Of a stretch of 63,136 nucleotides of DNA, positions 55,754-63,136 are shown one piece after another (within the stretch, counting starts at the first letter, position 1; each line of letters opens with the position of its first letter). The notes beneath the pieces were generated by a model. That model was given only the letters and a program-made list of their open reading frames with translations. It ran no database searches and was not told where the DNA came from. The DNA comes from Ignavibacteriota bacterium. Lineage in GTDB: Bacteria > Bacteroidota > Ignavibacteria > Kapaibacteriales > UBA2268. The stretch covers positions 1 to 63,136 of the forward strand of contig JAGXGG010000073.1 of the NCBI GenBank assembly GCA_024636855.1, read 5' to 3'. Position numbers and translations under genes: made by a program.

Positions 55754-56341
55754 ATGGAACGTACACCAAAAAGATTAGATAAGCTAACCAAAGTCTTGCG
55801 AAAAAGACAACCAAATCTAACTATAATATTAGAGAATATAAACGACAAGCATAATCTTGCAGCTTGCTTACGTTCTTGTGATGCTGTCGGTGTAAGCGAT
55901 GTTTACATATTGTATCATGGTGAGCAACCCATTCGTAAACTGGGAAGAAATGCTGCTGCAAGCGCAACGAAATGGCTAAATATACATAGATATAATGATG
56001 TAGATAAATGCTTTACCGATATAAGAAGCAAAGGAATGAAAATAATCACAACCGCATTAGGTGAAAAATCAGTTTCATTATACGATTTAGATTTAACTGA
56101 GGGTGTTGCATTATGTTTCGGTAATGAACACGCAGGTGTATCACCAAAAGCCCTTGCCCTAGCTGATGGAAATTTCAATATACCACAAGCAGGTATGATA
56201 CAGAGTTTGAATATATCTGTAGCATGTGCAGTGAGTCTATACGAAGCATATAGACAAAGAAAAGATGCTAAGTTCTATGACTCATTACAATATTCAGAAT
56301 CTGAGTTCAATCAAGAACTAAAAAACTGGAAGAAGAAATAA
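55754..56341 (+). CDS. TrmH family tRNA/rRNA 2'-O-methyltransferase (SpoU)
   Basis: 195 residues. The three SpoU motifs are present: NINDKHNLAACLRSCDAVG, ALCFGNEHAGVSP, and IPQAGMIQSLNISVACAVSLYE. The short N-terminus and size match TrmH (Gm18 of tRNA), the most likely target, but rRNA enzymes of the family look similar. Its start sits right after the nuoD terminator. Confidence 0.9.
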   Translation: MERTPKRLDKLTKVLRKRQPNLTIILENINDKHNLAACLRSCDAVGVSDVYILYHGEQPIRKLGRNAAASATKWLNIHRYNDVDKCFTDIRSKGMKIITTALGEKSVSLYDLDLTEGVALCFGNEHAGVSPKALALADGNFNIPQAGMIQSLNISVACAVSLYEAYRQRKDAKFYDSLQYSESEFNQELKNWKKK

Positions 56342-56350
56342 GAAATAAAT

Positions 56351-56722
56351 TTATATATGTATCACATTGAAATAATTACTTAAACTACCTTCCCATCCAA
56401 AAAGAGTTTGACATTCAGTAAATAATACTGGTTCGAGAGTAGCTTCTACTGCCAAATCAATTTTATTTACACTATGCGCATTATATAGATCATTAAGTCC
56501 TTTAATATCGTCTTCTGCTGCACTAATAATAACAACTGAGCAAACTGTTGCAGGAGGTATATTAGCAACACTCAGTAAACTATAACCTACAGCAACAATA
56601 TCATTTGGAGGAGTACCACATACACTTTCAGCTCCCTCGACAACTAATGGAACTCCAGCACCACCTGAAAAGATAATTTGGACTTTACCTTTCGTATATA
56701 TTTTCTTTAAATTAGCAGACAT
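56351..56722 (-). CDS. Hypothetical protein, 123 residues
   Basis: Not recognised. Its N-terminus MSANLKKIYTKGKVQIIFSG lacks a signal peptide; the chain is rich in Ala, Val, Ile and small residues with four Cys scattered through it, and ends FGWEGSLSNYFNVIHI. A compact alpha/beta fold is possible. It lies convergent to the trmH-like gene, 9 bp apart, and 140 bp from the next minus-strand gene. A gap in neighbouring coding supports it being real, but I cannot assign a function. Confidence 0.5.
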   Translation of the reverse strand: MSANLKKIYTKGKVQIIFSGGAGVPLVVEGAESVCGTPPNDIVAVGYSLLSVANIPPATVCSVVIISAAEDDIKGLNDLYNAHSVNKIDLAVEATLEPVLFTECQTLFGWEGSLSNYFNVIHI

Positions 56723-56862
56723 TTATTACCCCTTAAAATTTATTAAACAAACCCCAATCATTTAATTAGGATTGCATAACTTAATATAATTCAACAAGAT
56801 TTAAAAATTATTATTTTATATTTCTATTTGCTTTTGGGGAAGAGAATTAAAGCTGAAGATAG

Positions 56863-57888
56863 TTAACTTACTATATCTTCTTGTAATTCTTCTTCTGAAG
56901 GGATTTCTTTGATGTTCTCACGAATGAAGAACATACCACCTAATAGAAGCTCCATAAGTTTAGAAGCAGCATGGGCTACCGTAGCAAATGCAAGACCAGT
57001 TTCCGAGTCAATACCGTATAACTGTACTAATGCCGTTGTAACTAAGTAGTGATATACACCAATCGCACCAGGTGTTGGAGCTATTGTCACCCCGATACCA
57101 GACACAATAACTAGCAACAATGCATCTTCGAGCCCTAAAGAATAAGAATTCTCGAATCCAAATGCGAAGAATAATAGATAAAGAGGTAGTGCATACAGAA
57201 TCCAAATAAAAATAGATTCTACAGCTATTCGAGCATATTTCGTTGGTCGTTTGATGATTGCAAACCCTTGTCTAAATTTCTCGAAAAGGTCTGCAAGTTT
57301 AATGTATAGTTTTTCAGAGAATGGCTTTATCACCTTATCTAAGAATAACTTAATAGTAGGAGGGTATAGAGATAAGAACATAACAAAAAGAATTAACCCA
57401 GAAATAATCACCAACTTCATTGGGTCTGTGTCATTCGGAAATGCTTTTAGTACTTGATCACTATTCCAAGTTAAGACTACTGCTATCAATACTCCCAGAG
57501 TAATCAAATCTAGTATTCGCTCTACTAATATAGTAGCAAAGGTACTTGAATAAGATATTTTTTCACGTTTACTATATATATAGGGGCGAACTAACTCACC
57601 TCCACGCGGAGAAACATTGTTAAACAAATAGCCAACCATAGTGGCAGAAAATAGATTTAGAATAGAATTAGCTTTGTGGAATGGAGAAAGCAATAATTTC
57701 CATCGTATTGCTCTCATCAGATGAGAAAGTACTACAATGGGTAATGGTGCTATAACCCAAAAATAATCTATATCTAAAATTGCAGAATAAAGCTTACCAA
57801 AGTCTATACCATCTACTGTGAAGTAAATAGAAACAACTAATAAGATTAGTGAAATTCCGTATTTTAGTATAGTTTTTACTTTAGCCAA
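56863..57888 (-). CDS. UPF0104/LPG synthase-like transmembrane protein (flippase-like)
   Basis: 341 residues with about eight membrane helices. HLMRAIRWKLLLSP, NNVSPRGGELVRPYIYSKR and the GIGVTIAPTPGAIGVYHY region are typical of the lysylphosphatidylglycerol synthase transmembrane-region family (UPF0104/DUF2093-like). No synthase domain is attached, so a lipid or carrier flippase-type role is more plausible than LPG synthesis. Its start directly abuts the pepT stop, so the two are co-transcribed. Confidence 0.85.
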   Translation of the reverse strand: MAKVKTILKYGISLILLVVSIYFTVDGIDFGKLYSAILDIDYFWVIAPLPIVVLSHLMRAIRWKLLLSPFHKANSILNLFSATMVGYLFNNVSPRGGELVRPYIYSKREKISYSSTFATILVERILDLITLGVLIAVVLTWNSDQVLKAFPNDTDPMKLVIISGLILFVMFLSLYPPTIKLFLDKVIKPFSEKLYIKLADLFEKFRQGFAIIKRPTKYARIAVESIFIWILYALPLYLLFFAFGFENSYSLGLEDALLLVIVSGIGVTIAPTPGAIGVYHYLVTTALVQLYGIDSETGLAFATVAHAASKLMELLLGGMFFIRENIKEIPSEEELQEDIVS

Positions 57889-59127
57889 TTATTTCCCTTC
57901 TTGTCCCCATAATTCTACTAAGTTAATCATTGTTTCGATAGTTTTCTCTAAGAAATCTAATGATAACCATTCTTTATTACTATGGAAGTTCTGTCCACCT
58001 GTATAAATATTCGGTGTAGGCAATCCCATTTCTGTTAATCGAGAGCCGTCTGTACCACCTCTGATTGGCTCCCACTCAGGGTTTGTACCAGCTTTCTCAG
58101 CCGCTTTGTAAAGTAAATCTAATCCTTTAGGGTTTTCCATAAGTACGTCGTACATATTTCTATAAGACTTAGTAACGACTAATTCGATTTTAGCTTTAGG
58201 GTAACTGGGCTGCACTTCAGATATTATTTTCTCTACTATCTCTTTTTGTTCTGTTAGTCCTTCTGTCATAAAATCACGGAATAATAAATGTAGAGTTGAT
58301 TTTCCAACTCTTGCATCTACTTCATGGGGATGAATATATGGCTGGTAACCTTCTGTAGTTTCTGGAGCCATATCGCGTGGTAATTTCGCTATTATCTCAC
58401 TAATTACTCTGATAGAGTTCACCATTCTGTCCTTAGCTTCCCCAGGATGTATCTCATTACCTGTAACAGTTACAAAAGCACTATCCGCACTAAACGTTTC
58501 TTTATTAATCTCACCGGGTAAACCGCCATCTATTGTATAAGCGTATTCACATCCGAATTTTTCGATATCAAATTTATCTGCACCTCGTCCGATTTCTTCG
58601 TCAGGAGTAAATCCTATTTTCACTGGACCATGTTTGGTAGTATCATCACTCGTTAGTATTTCTGCCATTTTCATTATAGCAGAAACACCTGATTTATCAT
58701 CAGAGCTGAGTAATGTCGAACCGTCAGTAGTGATTATAGTATGACCGATACATTTTTTTAGATTTGGGTTGTCTTTCTCTAGTATATACTCATTCGAACT
58801 TCCTAACTGTATATCACCACCTTGATAATTCTCAACTATTTGTGGATTAACACCGGTAGCATTAAAGTCAGGCGAGGTATCCATGTGGCAAACAAAACCA
58901 ACAGCTGGTAACTGAGAGCCACCTTCTATATTACTTGGGATTGTAGCATATACATAACATTCGTCAGTTAGCTCTACATCCTTTATCCCCATTTCTTTCA
59001 ACTCTTTTACTAACAAATGAGCAAGGTCAAATTGCTTTTTAGTTGAAGGTATTGTTGGACTTTTGGGGTCGGATTGAGTATCTATTTTCGCGTATCTTAT
59101 GAATTTATCGAGTACATTTTCAGACAT
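57889..59127 (-). CDS. pepT: Peptidase T (tripeptide aminopeptidase)
   Basis: 412 residues, normal size. M20 family metal ligands lie in GFVCHMDTSPDFN, TLLSSDDKSGVSAIM, and TPDEEIGRGADKFD with the catalytic Glu; the dimerisation domain and the final PNIYTGGQNFHSNKEWLSLD are conserved. It cleaves N-terminal residues from tripeptides in the cytosol. Upstream gene of the pepT–UPF0104 pair. Confidence 0.95.
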   Translation of the reverse strand: MSENVLDKFIRYAKIDTQSDPKSPTIPSTKKQFDLAHLLVKELKEMGIKDVELTDECYVYATIPSNIEGGSQLPAVGFVCHMDTSPDFNATGVNPQIVENYQGGDIQLGSSNEYILEKDNPNLKKCIGHTIITTDGSTLLSSDDKSGVSAIMKMAEILTSDDTTKHGPVKIGFTPDEEIGRGADKFDIEKFGCEYAYTIDGGLPGEINKETFSADSAFVTVTGNEIHPGEAKDRMVNSIRVISEIIAKLPRDMAPETTEGYQPYIHPHEVDARVGKSTLHLLFRDFMTEGLTEQKEIVEKIISEVQPSYPKAKIELVVTKSYRNMYDVLMENPKGLDLLYKAAEKAGTNPEWEPIRGGTDGSRLTEMGLPTPNIYTGGQNFHSNKEWLSLDFLEKTIETMINLVELWGQEGK

Positions 59128-59249
59128 AACTTTTTCATTTTTTTGAATTTTAGAATTAGCAAAATAAGAATTTCACAACTAAAATTTTAACTATGAACAA
59201 ATAAAACCGTATATTTATAAGTTATAGTCCAAATAAAAAAGAGAAAACG

Positions 59250-60593
59250 ATGAAGAAAATATTACTTTTACTGATAGCAACGAGTATGCTATCATTTGCA
59301 CAAGAAAGGAAAGAGGTGGCAGTAACGATTTACAATTCTAATCTGGGTGTTGTAAAAGAAACCAGAGAAATAGAATTAAAATCAGGTATAACAGAAGTGC
59401 TAATCAGAGATGTCCCTACCGAAATAAACCCATCTAGTGTGAAGATAAACCTAGACGGTACCGTTATAGAGCAGAATTACCGTTATGATTTGGCTAATAG
59501 CTATTCTCTAATGCAACATTTCGTTGATAAGAAAATAACACTTGTAGGTGAGAAGACTTTTGAAGGTACATTGATTTCTGCTTCTTCGAACTCAGTAGTA
59601 ATAAAAGATCAGAATGGTGGATTAGTAATACTCCCAAGTCTAGAAGGATATAATATATCGCTTGACTATATGCCTGAAAATCTATTGACTAAGCCAACAC
59701 TAGTTTGGAAAGTGAAGTCAAATGGCGGTGGTAAAAAAGACGCAGGTCTAATTTATCAAACTGGTGGTATGAGTTGGAAAGCTGAGTACGTAGCAACTCT
59801 CAATAAAGACGATAATAGATTGGACCTAAATGCTTGGGTGAACATTACTAATAACTCGGGTGGCTCTTTCAAGGATGCAAAAGTTAAGCTAATTGCAGGG
59901 GATATTAATAGAGCGAGTGGGATTGGATATATGGAGACTCGTGATTATGATATGGCTTATTCTAAATCTATGTCTGCTGAAGGCGACTTAGTCTCAGAAA
60001 AATCTTTCTTTGAATATCACATTTATGAATTAGAGAACAAGTCAGACTTACTTCAAAATGAAGAAAAGCAGATAGGACTTTTCAATGCATCGGATATCAC
60101 AGTTGTCAAAAAATTCATCTATAATTCAAACGGCTCAAACATAGAAAACAGAAAGCCATCGGTAAGTGTGGAGTTCAAAAATGCAAAAGAAAATAACCTA
60201 GGAATGCCCCTACCGAAAGGTATAGTCAGAATATACAAAAATGATGGTGACGCTGTTGAGCTTATTGGCGAAGATAATTTAGACCACACTCCAAAAAATG
60301 AAGATGTGGAGCTAAAAATCGGTGATGCTTTTGATATCACAATTGATGAAAAAGTCATATCTTCGACAAAGATTGCTGACAAAGTTCAAGAAATAGAATA
60401 TGAAGTAACTATCCACAATAGCAAGGAAGAAGCAGTTACAGTGGAAGTGAAACGGAATCTTTGGGGCAATTGGACAGTGATAGAGAAAAATGTAGATTAC
60501 GAAAAAGAAAATGCCAATAAAATCACATTCAAAGTGGATGTACCCAAAGAAAAAAAGAAAACTCTTACTTATAAAGTTAGATATGTTCAATAG
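59250..60593 (+). CDS. DUF4139 domain protein, paralogue A (secreted)
   Basis: 447 residues with signal peptide MKKILLLLIATSMLSFAQ. The DUF4139 core has VTIYNSNLGVVKETREI, DLANSYSLMQHFVDKKIT and the C-terminal VPKEKKKTLTYKVRY. The extracytoplasmic beta-rich domain has unknown function. Tandemly duplicated: the next gene begins 14 bp later and is alike along its length. Confidence 0.85.
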   Translation: MKKILLLLIATSMLSFAQERKEVAVTIYNSNLGVVKETREIELKSGITEVLIRDVPTEINPSSVKINLDGTVIEQNYRYDLANSYSLMQHFVDKKITLVGEKTFEGTLISASSNSVVIKDQNGGLVILPSLEGYNISLDYMPENLLTKPTLVWKVKSNGGGKKDAGLIYQTGGMSWKAEYVATLNKDDNRLDLNAWVNITNNSGGSFKDAKVKLIAGDINRASGIGYMETRDYDMAYSKSMSAEGDLVSEKSFFEYHIYELENKSDLLQNEEKQIGLFNASDITVVKKFIYNSNGSNIENRKPSVSVEFKNAKENNLGMPLPKGIVRIYKNDGDAVELIGEDNLDHTPKNEDVELKIGDAFDITIDEKVISSTKIADKVQEIEYEVTIHNSKEEAVTVEVKRNLWGNWTVIEKNVDYEKENANKITFKVDVPKEKKKTLTYKVRYVQ

Positions 60594-60607
60594 TATGGGA
60601 ATAGAAC

Positions 60608-61960
60608 ATTAGACATTTTATTTACATATTATTGTTTTTATTTCAATTATCTTTGATATCTCAAGATATAAGTAAGACTAGTCTTACAATCTATAATGAT
60701 GACTTAGGTGTTGTTAATGAAATCCGTCCACTTAATTTAAAGTTTGGGATAAATGAAGTATTCATTGATAATGTACCTTCTCATATCATTCCATCAAGTG
60801 TTAGAATAAATCTTAATGCTTCTGTTATAGAACAAAATTATCGTTATGATTTGGCCAATAGTTATTCGTTAATGCAGCACTTCATTGATAAAAAAATAAC
60901 ACTTGTTGGAGAAAAGACATTCATAGGAACTCTGATCTCAGCTACTTCTAATTCAGTTGTAATCAAACCAGAGAATGGTGGATTAGTAATTATACCAAAT
61001 TTAGATGGGTATAATATATCGCTTGATTATATGCCTGAGAACCTAATAACTAAGCCTACACTTGTTTGGAAAGTTAAATCAAGTATTGAAGGTGAAAGTG
61101 AAGCTAAGATTACTTATCAAACTAGTGGAATGAGCTGGAAAGCAGAATATGTAGCAACTCTAAATGAAGATGATAGTAGATTAGACCTAAATGCTTGGGT
61201 GAATATTACTAATAACTCAGGTGGCTCTTTTAAAAATGCCAAGGTAAAATTGATTGCTGGGGATATAAGTAGAGCCGAAGGTTATATGACACCTGAAGAA
61301 AACGCACGGTATAGAGAAATAGTTTTAAGTTCATACTCGCCACCGCCAATTGAATCTGTAATAGAAAAATCATTCTTCGAATATCACATGTATGAATTGG
61401 CTAACAAGTCTGACCTACTTCAAAATGAAGATAAGCAAATAGGATTATTCAACGCGTCTGAGATAAAAGTTCAGAAGAAATTTATCTATAATACAAATGG
61501 TTCTAATTTAGAAAATAGAAAACCGTCAGTTAGCGTTGAGTTTAAAAATGCAAAGGATAATAACCTAGGAATCCCCCTACCCAAAGGTATAGTTAGAATA
61601 TATAAAAATGATGGCGAAGCAGTTGAGCTAATAGGTGAAGATAATATAGACCATACTCCGAAAAATGAAGAAGTAGAATTGAAAATAGGAGATGCCTTCG
61701 ATATAACAATAGATGAGAAAGTCGTTTCGTCGAAAAAGATTGCAGACAAAGTAACAGAAATAGAATACGAAGTAACTATCCACAATAGCAAAGAAGATCC
61801 AGTAACTGTAGAAGTGAACAGAAACCTATGGGGGAATTGGACAGTGCTAGAGAAAAATGTAGATTACGAAAAAGGAAATGCCAATAAAATTACTTTCAAA
61901 GTGGATGTACCTAAAGAAAAAAAGAAAACTCTAACCTATAAAGTTAGATTTGTTTATTAA
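60608..61960 (+). CDS. DUF4139 domain protein, paralogue B (start codon unusual)
   Basis: Same domain as its neighbour (LANSYSLMQHFIDKKITLVG, GMSWKAEYVATLN, VPKEKKKTLTYKVRF). The frame from 60608 reads IRHFIYILLFLFQLSLISQ, an ideal signal peptide, but that first codon is ATT. The first ordinary start is a TTG at 60632, which would lose the basic part of the signal. An ATG at 60595 starts a six-codon frame ending at 60612 one base out of register; a one-base shift would join it to this gene. The start 60608 is chosen for the signal peptide only. Confidence 0.75.
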   Translation: MRHFIYILLFLFQLSLISQDISKTSLTIYNDDLGVVNEIRPLNLKFGINEVFIDNVPSHIIPSSVRINLNASVIEQNYRYDLANSYSLMQHFIDKKITLVGEKTFIGTLISATSNSVVIKPENGGLVIIPNLDGYNISLDYMPENLITKPTLVWKVKSSIEGESEAKITYQTSGMSWKAEYVATLNEDDSRLDLNAWVNITNNSGGSFKNAKVKLIAGDISRAEGYMTPEENARYREIVLSSYSPPPIESVIEKSFFEYHMYELANKSDLLQNEDKQIGLFNASEIKVQKKFIYNTNGSNLENRKPSVSVEFKNAKDNNLGIPLPKGIVRIYKNDGEAVELIGEDNIDHTPKNEEVELKIGDAFDITIDEKVVSSKKIADKVTEIEYEVTIHNSKEDPVTVEVNRNLWGNWTVLEKNVDYEKGNANKITFKVDVPKEKKKTLTYKVRFVY

Positions 61961-62022
61961 ATTGTAACCATTATTGGTATTAAGGTCTATTAAATAGTAT
62001 AAAATAAATAAGGAATATAAAT

Positions 62023-62847
62023 ATGAAGAAATTAAATTTAACTTTGATTGCTTTAGTAAGCTTCTCAGTCATATTATCATCTTGTAATGATAATAAAGCA
62101 ACGAATCCAGATGATAATAATCCAACAGTTAGTGGGAATTATTTCGCAACTACACAAGGATCATATTGGGTATACGAGAATGAGACTGAAGATGAAACAC
62201 AAAGCACAGTAATTACAAAAGATTCAGTTTCTTTAGAATCAGTTGAACAAAAAGATGGTAAAGAAGCATACAACTGCAAAACTTACACAGATAGTGACAA
62301 TAATGGCTCTTATGAAACTAATAGTGGCACTGAGACATTCTATGCAACTGCAGAAGGCAAATTGTACATTCATAAAGATGCTTTCTTACCAGATGGATTT
62401 GGAAATGGCTCGCCAATTGATTTGAGTGGTCAAATTGAATTCAAAGATGATTGGGTAAAAATAGCTGATGATAGTGATGATGATTGGGATATAGTAGAAT
62501 CTAAAATTAGTCTTACATTGCCGGGTCTTGGTTTTGATGTAGAGGGTGATTTGGATTCTGAAGGAGAAAATACTAAAAAAACAAAAGAAGTCACAGTCAA
62601 TGGTCAAAAATTAATGACTTATGGTTATAAGGTGGATATTAATTTTACAGGAAATATCTCAATTCCTATGTCGCCTTTGCCTGTGCCAATCGGCTTCACT
62701 TCTTCTACTACCTACTGGGTTGCTAAAGGTATAGGACCCGTACTAATAGAAACATCACCTGTTGAAATAGATGGAATTGCTGGTGGATTTATTCCCTCAC
62801 AACCAGGTAGTACTTCAACTTTAAAAACTTATTTCATAGCGAAATAA
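62023..62847 (+). CDS. Hypothetical lipoprotein
   Basis: 274 residues. The signal ends LSSC (Cys near 21), then an Asp/Asn-rich stretch (DNKATNPDDNNPT) and a domain with YFATTQGSYWVYEN, typical of beta-sheet lipoproteins of Bacteroidota in which a WVYEN-type strand recurs. An acidic middle (DDSDDDWDIVES) may bind calcium. Function unknown. A lipoprotein of similar design follows. Confidence 0.65.
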   Translation: MKKLNLTLIALVSFSVILSSCNDNKATNPDDNNPTVSGNYFATTQGSYWVYENETEDETQSTVITKDSVSLESVEQKDGKEAYNCKTYTDSDNNGSYETNSGTETFYATAEGKLYIHKDAFLPDGFGNGSPIDLSGQIEFKDDWVKIADDSDDDWDIVESKISLTLPGLGFDVEGDLDSEGENTKKTKEVTVNGQKLMTYGYKVDINFTGNISIPMSPLPVPIGFTSSTTYWVAKGIGPVLIETSPVEIDGIAGGFIPSQPGSTSTLKTYFIAK

Positions 62848-62909
62848 ATTGCATTCAAATTCGAGTATAAATATTATTACAATTAAAAAATATAGATAGG
62901 ATATAAAAA

Positions 62910-63136
62910 ATGAAAAAACAACTATTAACACTGACAGCATTATTGGGATTATCACTTATGCTTTTCAGCTGTAGCGATGATACTACAACTTCTCCAGACC
63001 CATCTGAAGATGTTTCTTATGTGAACTCAAATATTACTTCATATACATATAATGAATATGATTTGGATTCAGATAATAATGAAGTTGCCGAGACAACACA
63101 TCAAGACTCTCTAAACTATGAACAACAAACGAGCAA
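62910..63136 (+). CDS. Hypothetical lipoprotein (3' end outside window)
   Basis: The frame starts MKKQLLTLTALLGLSLMLFSC, a good lipobox, and continues open to the window edge (75 codons visible: SDDTTTSPDPSEDVSYVNSN...). It resembles the preceding lipoprotein in its Ser/Asp/Thr-rich linker. The remainder is outside the window. Confidence 0.6.
   Translation, partial: MKKQLLTLTALLGLSLMLFSCSDDTTTSPDPSEDVSYVNSNITSYTYNEYDLDSDNNEVAETTHQDSLNYEQQTS

Overview
The window is a strongly A+T-rich bacterial chromosome segment from the Bacteroidota/Chlorobiota–Ignavibacteriota–Kapabacteria (FCB) side of the tree. Evidence: (i) several secreted proteins end in Type IX secretion (T9SS) C-terminal sorting domains (YPNP... 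then G-V/N-Y-x-L/V); (ii) several intergenic regions carry a TAnnTTTG-like box, the -7 element of Bacteroidota-type housekeeping promoters; (iii) families typical of the group are present (DUF5777, DUF6580, DUF4139, PiT with a long helical tail, C-type and L-type lectin T9SS proteins). I cannot assign a genus. No rRNA, tRNA, CRISPR array, transposase or prophage was seen.

Layout. 1-8.5 kb: 3' part of mutS, a CASTOR/POLLUX-like ion channel, rsmD with a PilM-like partner, a PiT phosphate transporter and a peroxiredoxin lipoprotein. 8.6-15.3 kb: msrB, the tRNA hydroxylase trhO, a C-type-lectin T9SS protein, a mosaic of intergenic repeats, a quinone oxidoreductase and a CPBP protease. 15.4-31.2 kb: an FG-GAP/ASPIC T9SS protein, dacB, htpG, queA, methylmalonyl-CoA mutase (mutA-mutB), a DUF6580 membrane protein, a second repeat cassette, and a biotin carboxylase plus biotin carrier protein; the mutase and carboxylase together point to propionyl-CoA/methylmalonyl-CoA/succinyl-CoA metabolism. 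31.2-38.6 kb: a sialidase-like BNR T9SS protein, a frameshifted metalloprotease gene, an AlkD-like glycosylase, a porin, and a cytochrome c-like lipoprotein–YceI–DUF5777 operon. 38.6-46.9 kb: two tandem paralogous L-type-lectin T9SS proteins bracketed by direct repeats that contain remnants of an outer-membrane beta-barrel gene, then a receptor-L-like T9SS protein. 46.9-63.1 kb: housekeeping and repair genes (ruvC, yebC, a Dna2-like nuclease-helicase, recJ, rsgA, an orphan nuoD, trmH-like, a flippase-like membrane protein, pepT), a tandem DUF4139 pair and two lipoproteins.

Most notable: the 6,838-bp direct-repeat module around the lectin pair (38.8-45.9 kb), with about 97% identity over 190 bp and an abrupt change in divergence inside the repeat; a 100-bp repeat in inverted orientation at 13.2 and 27.5 kb; a single-base frameshift in a metalloprotease gene; and a DUF4139 paralogue whose signal peptide has no ordinary start codon. 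All calls come from reading the sequence and from family knowledge; no database search was run.
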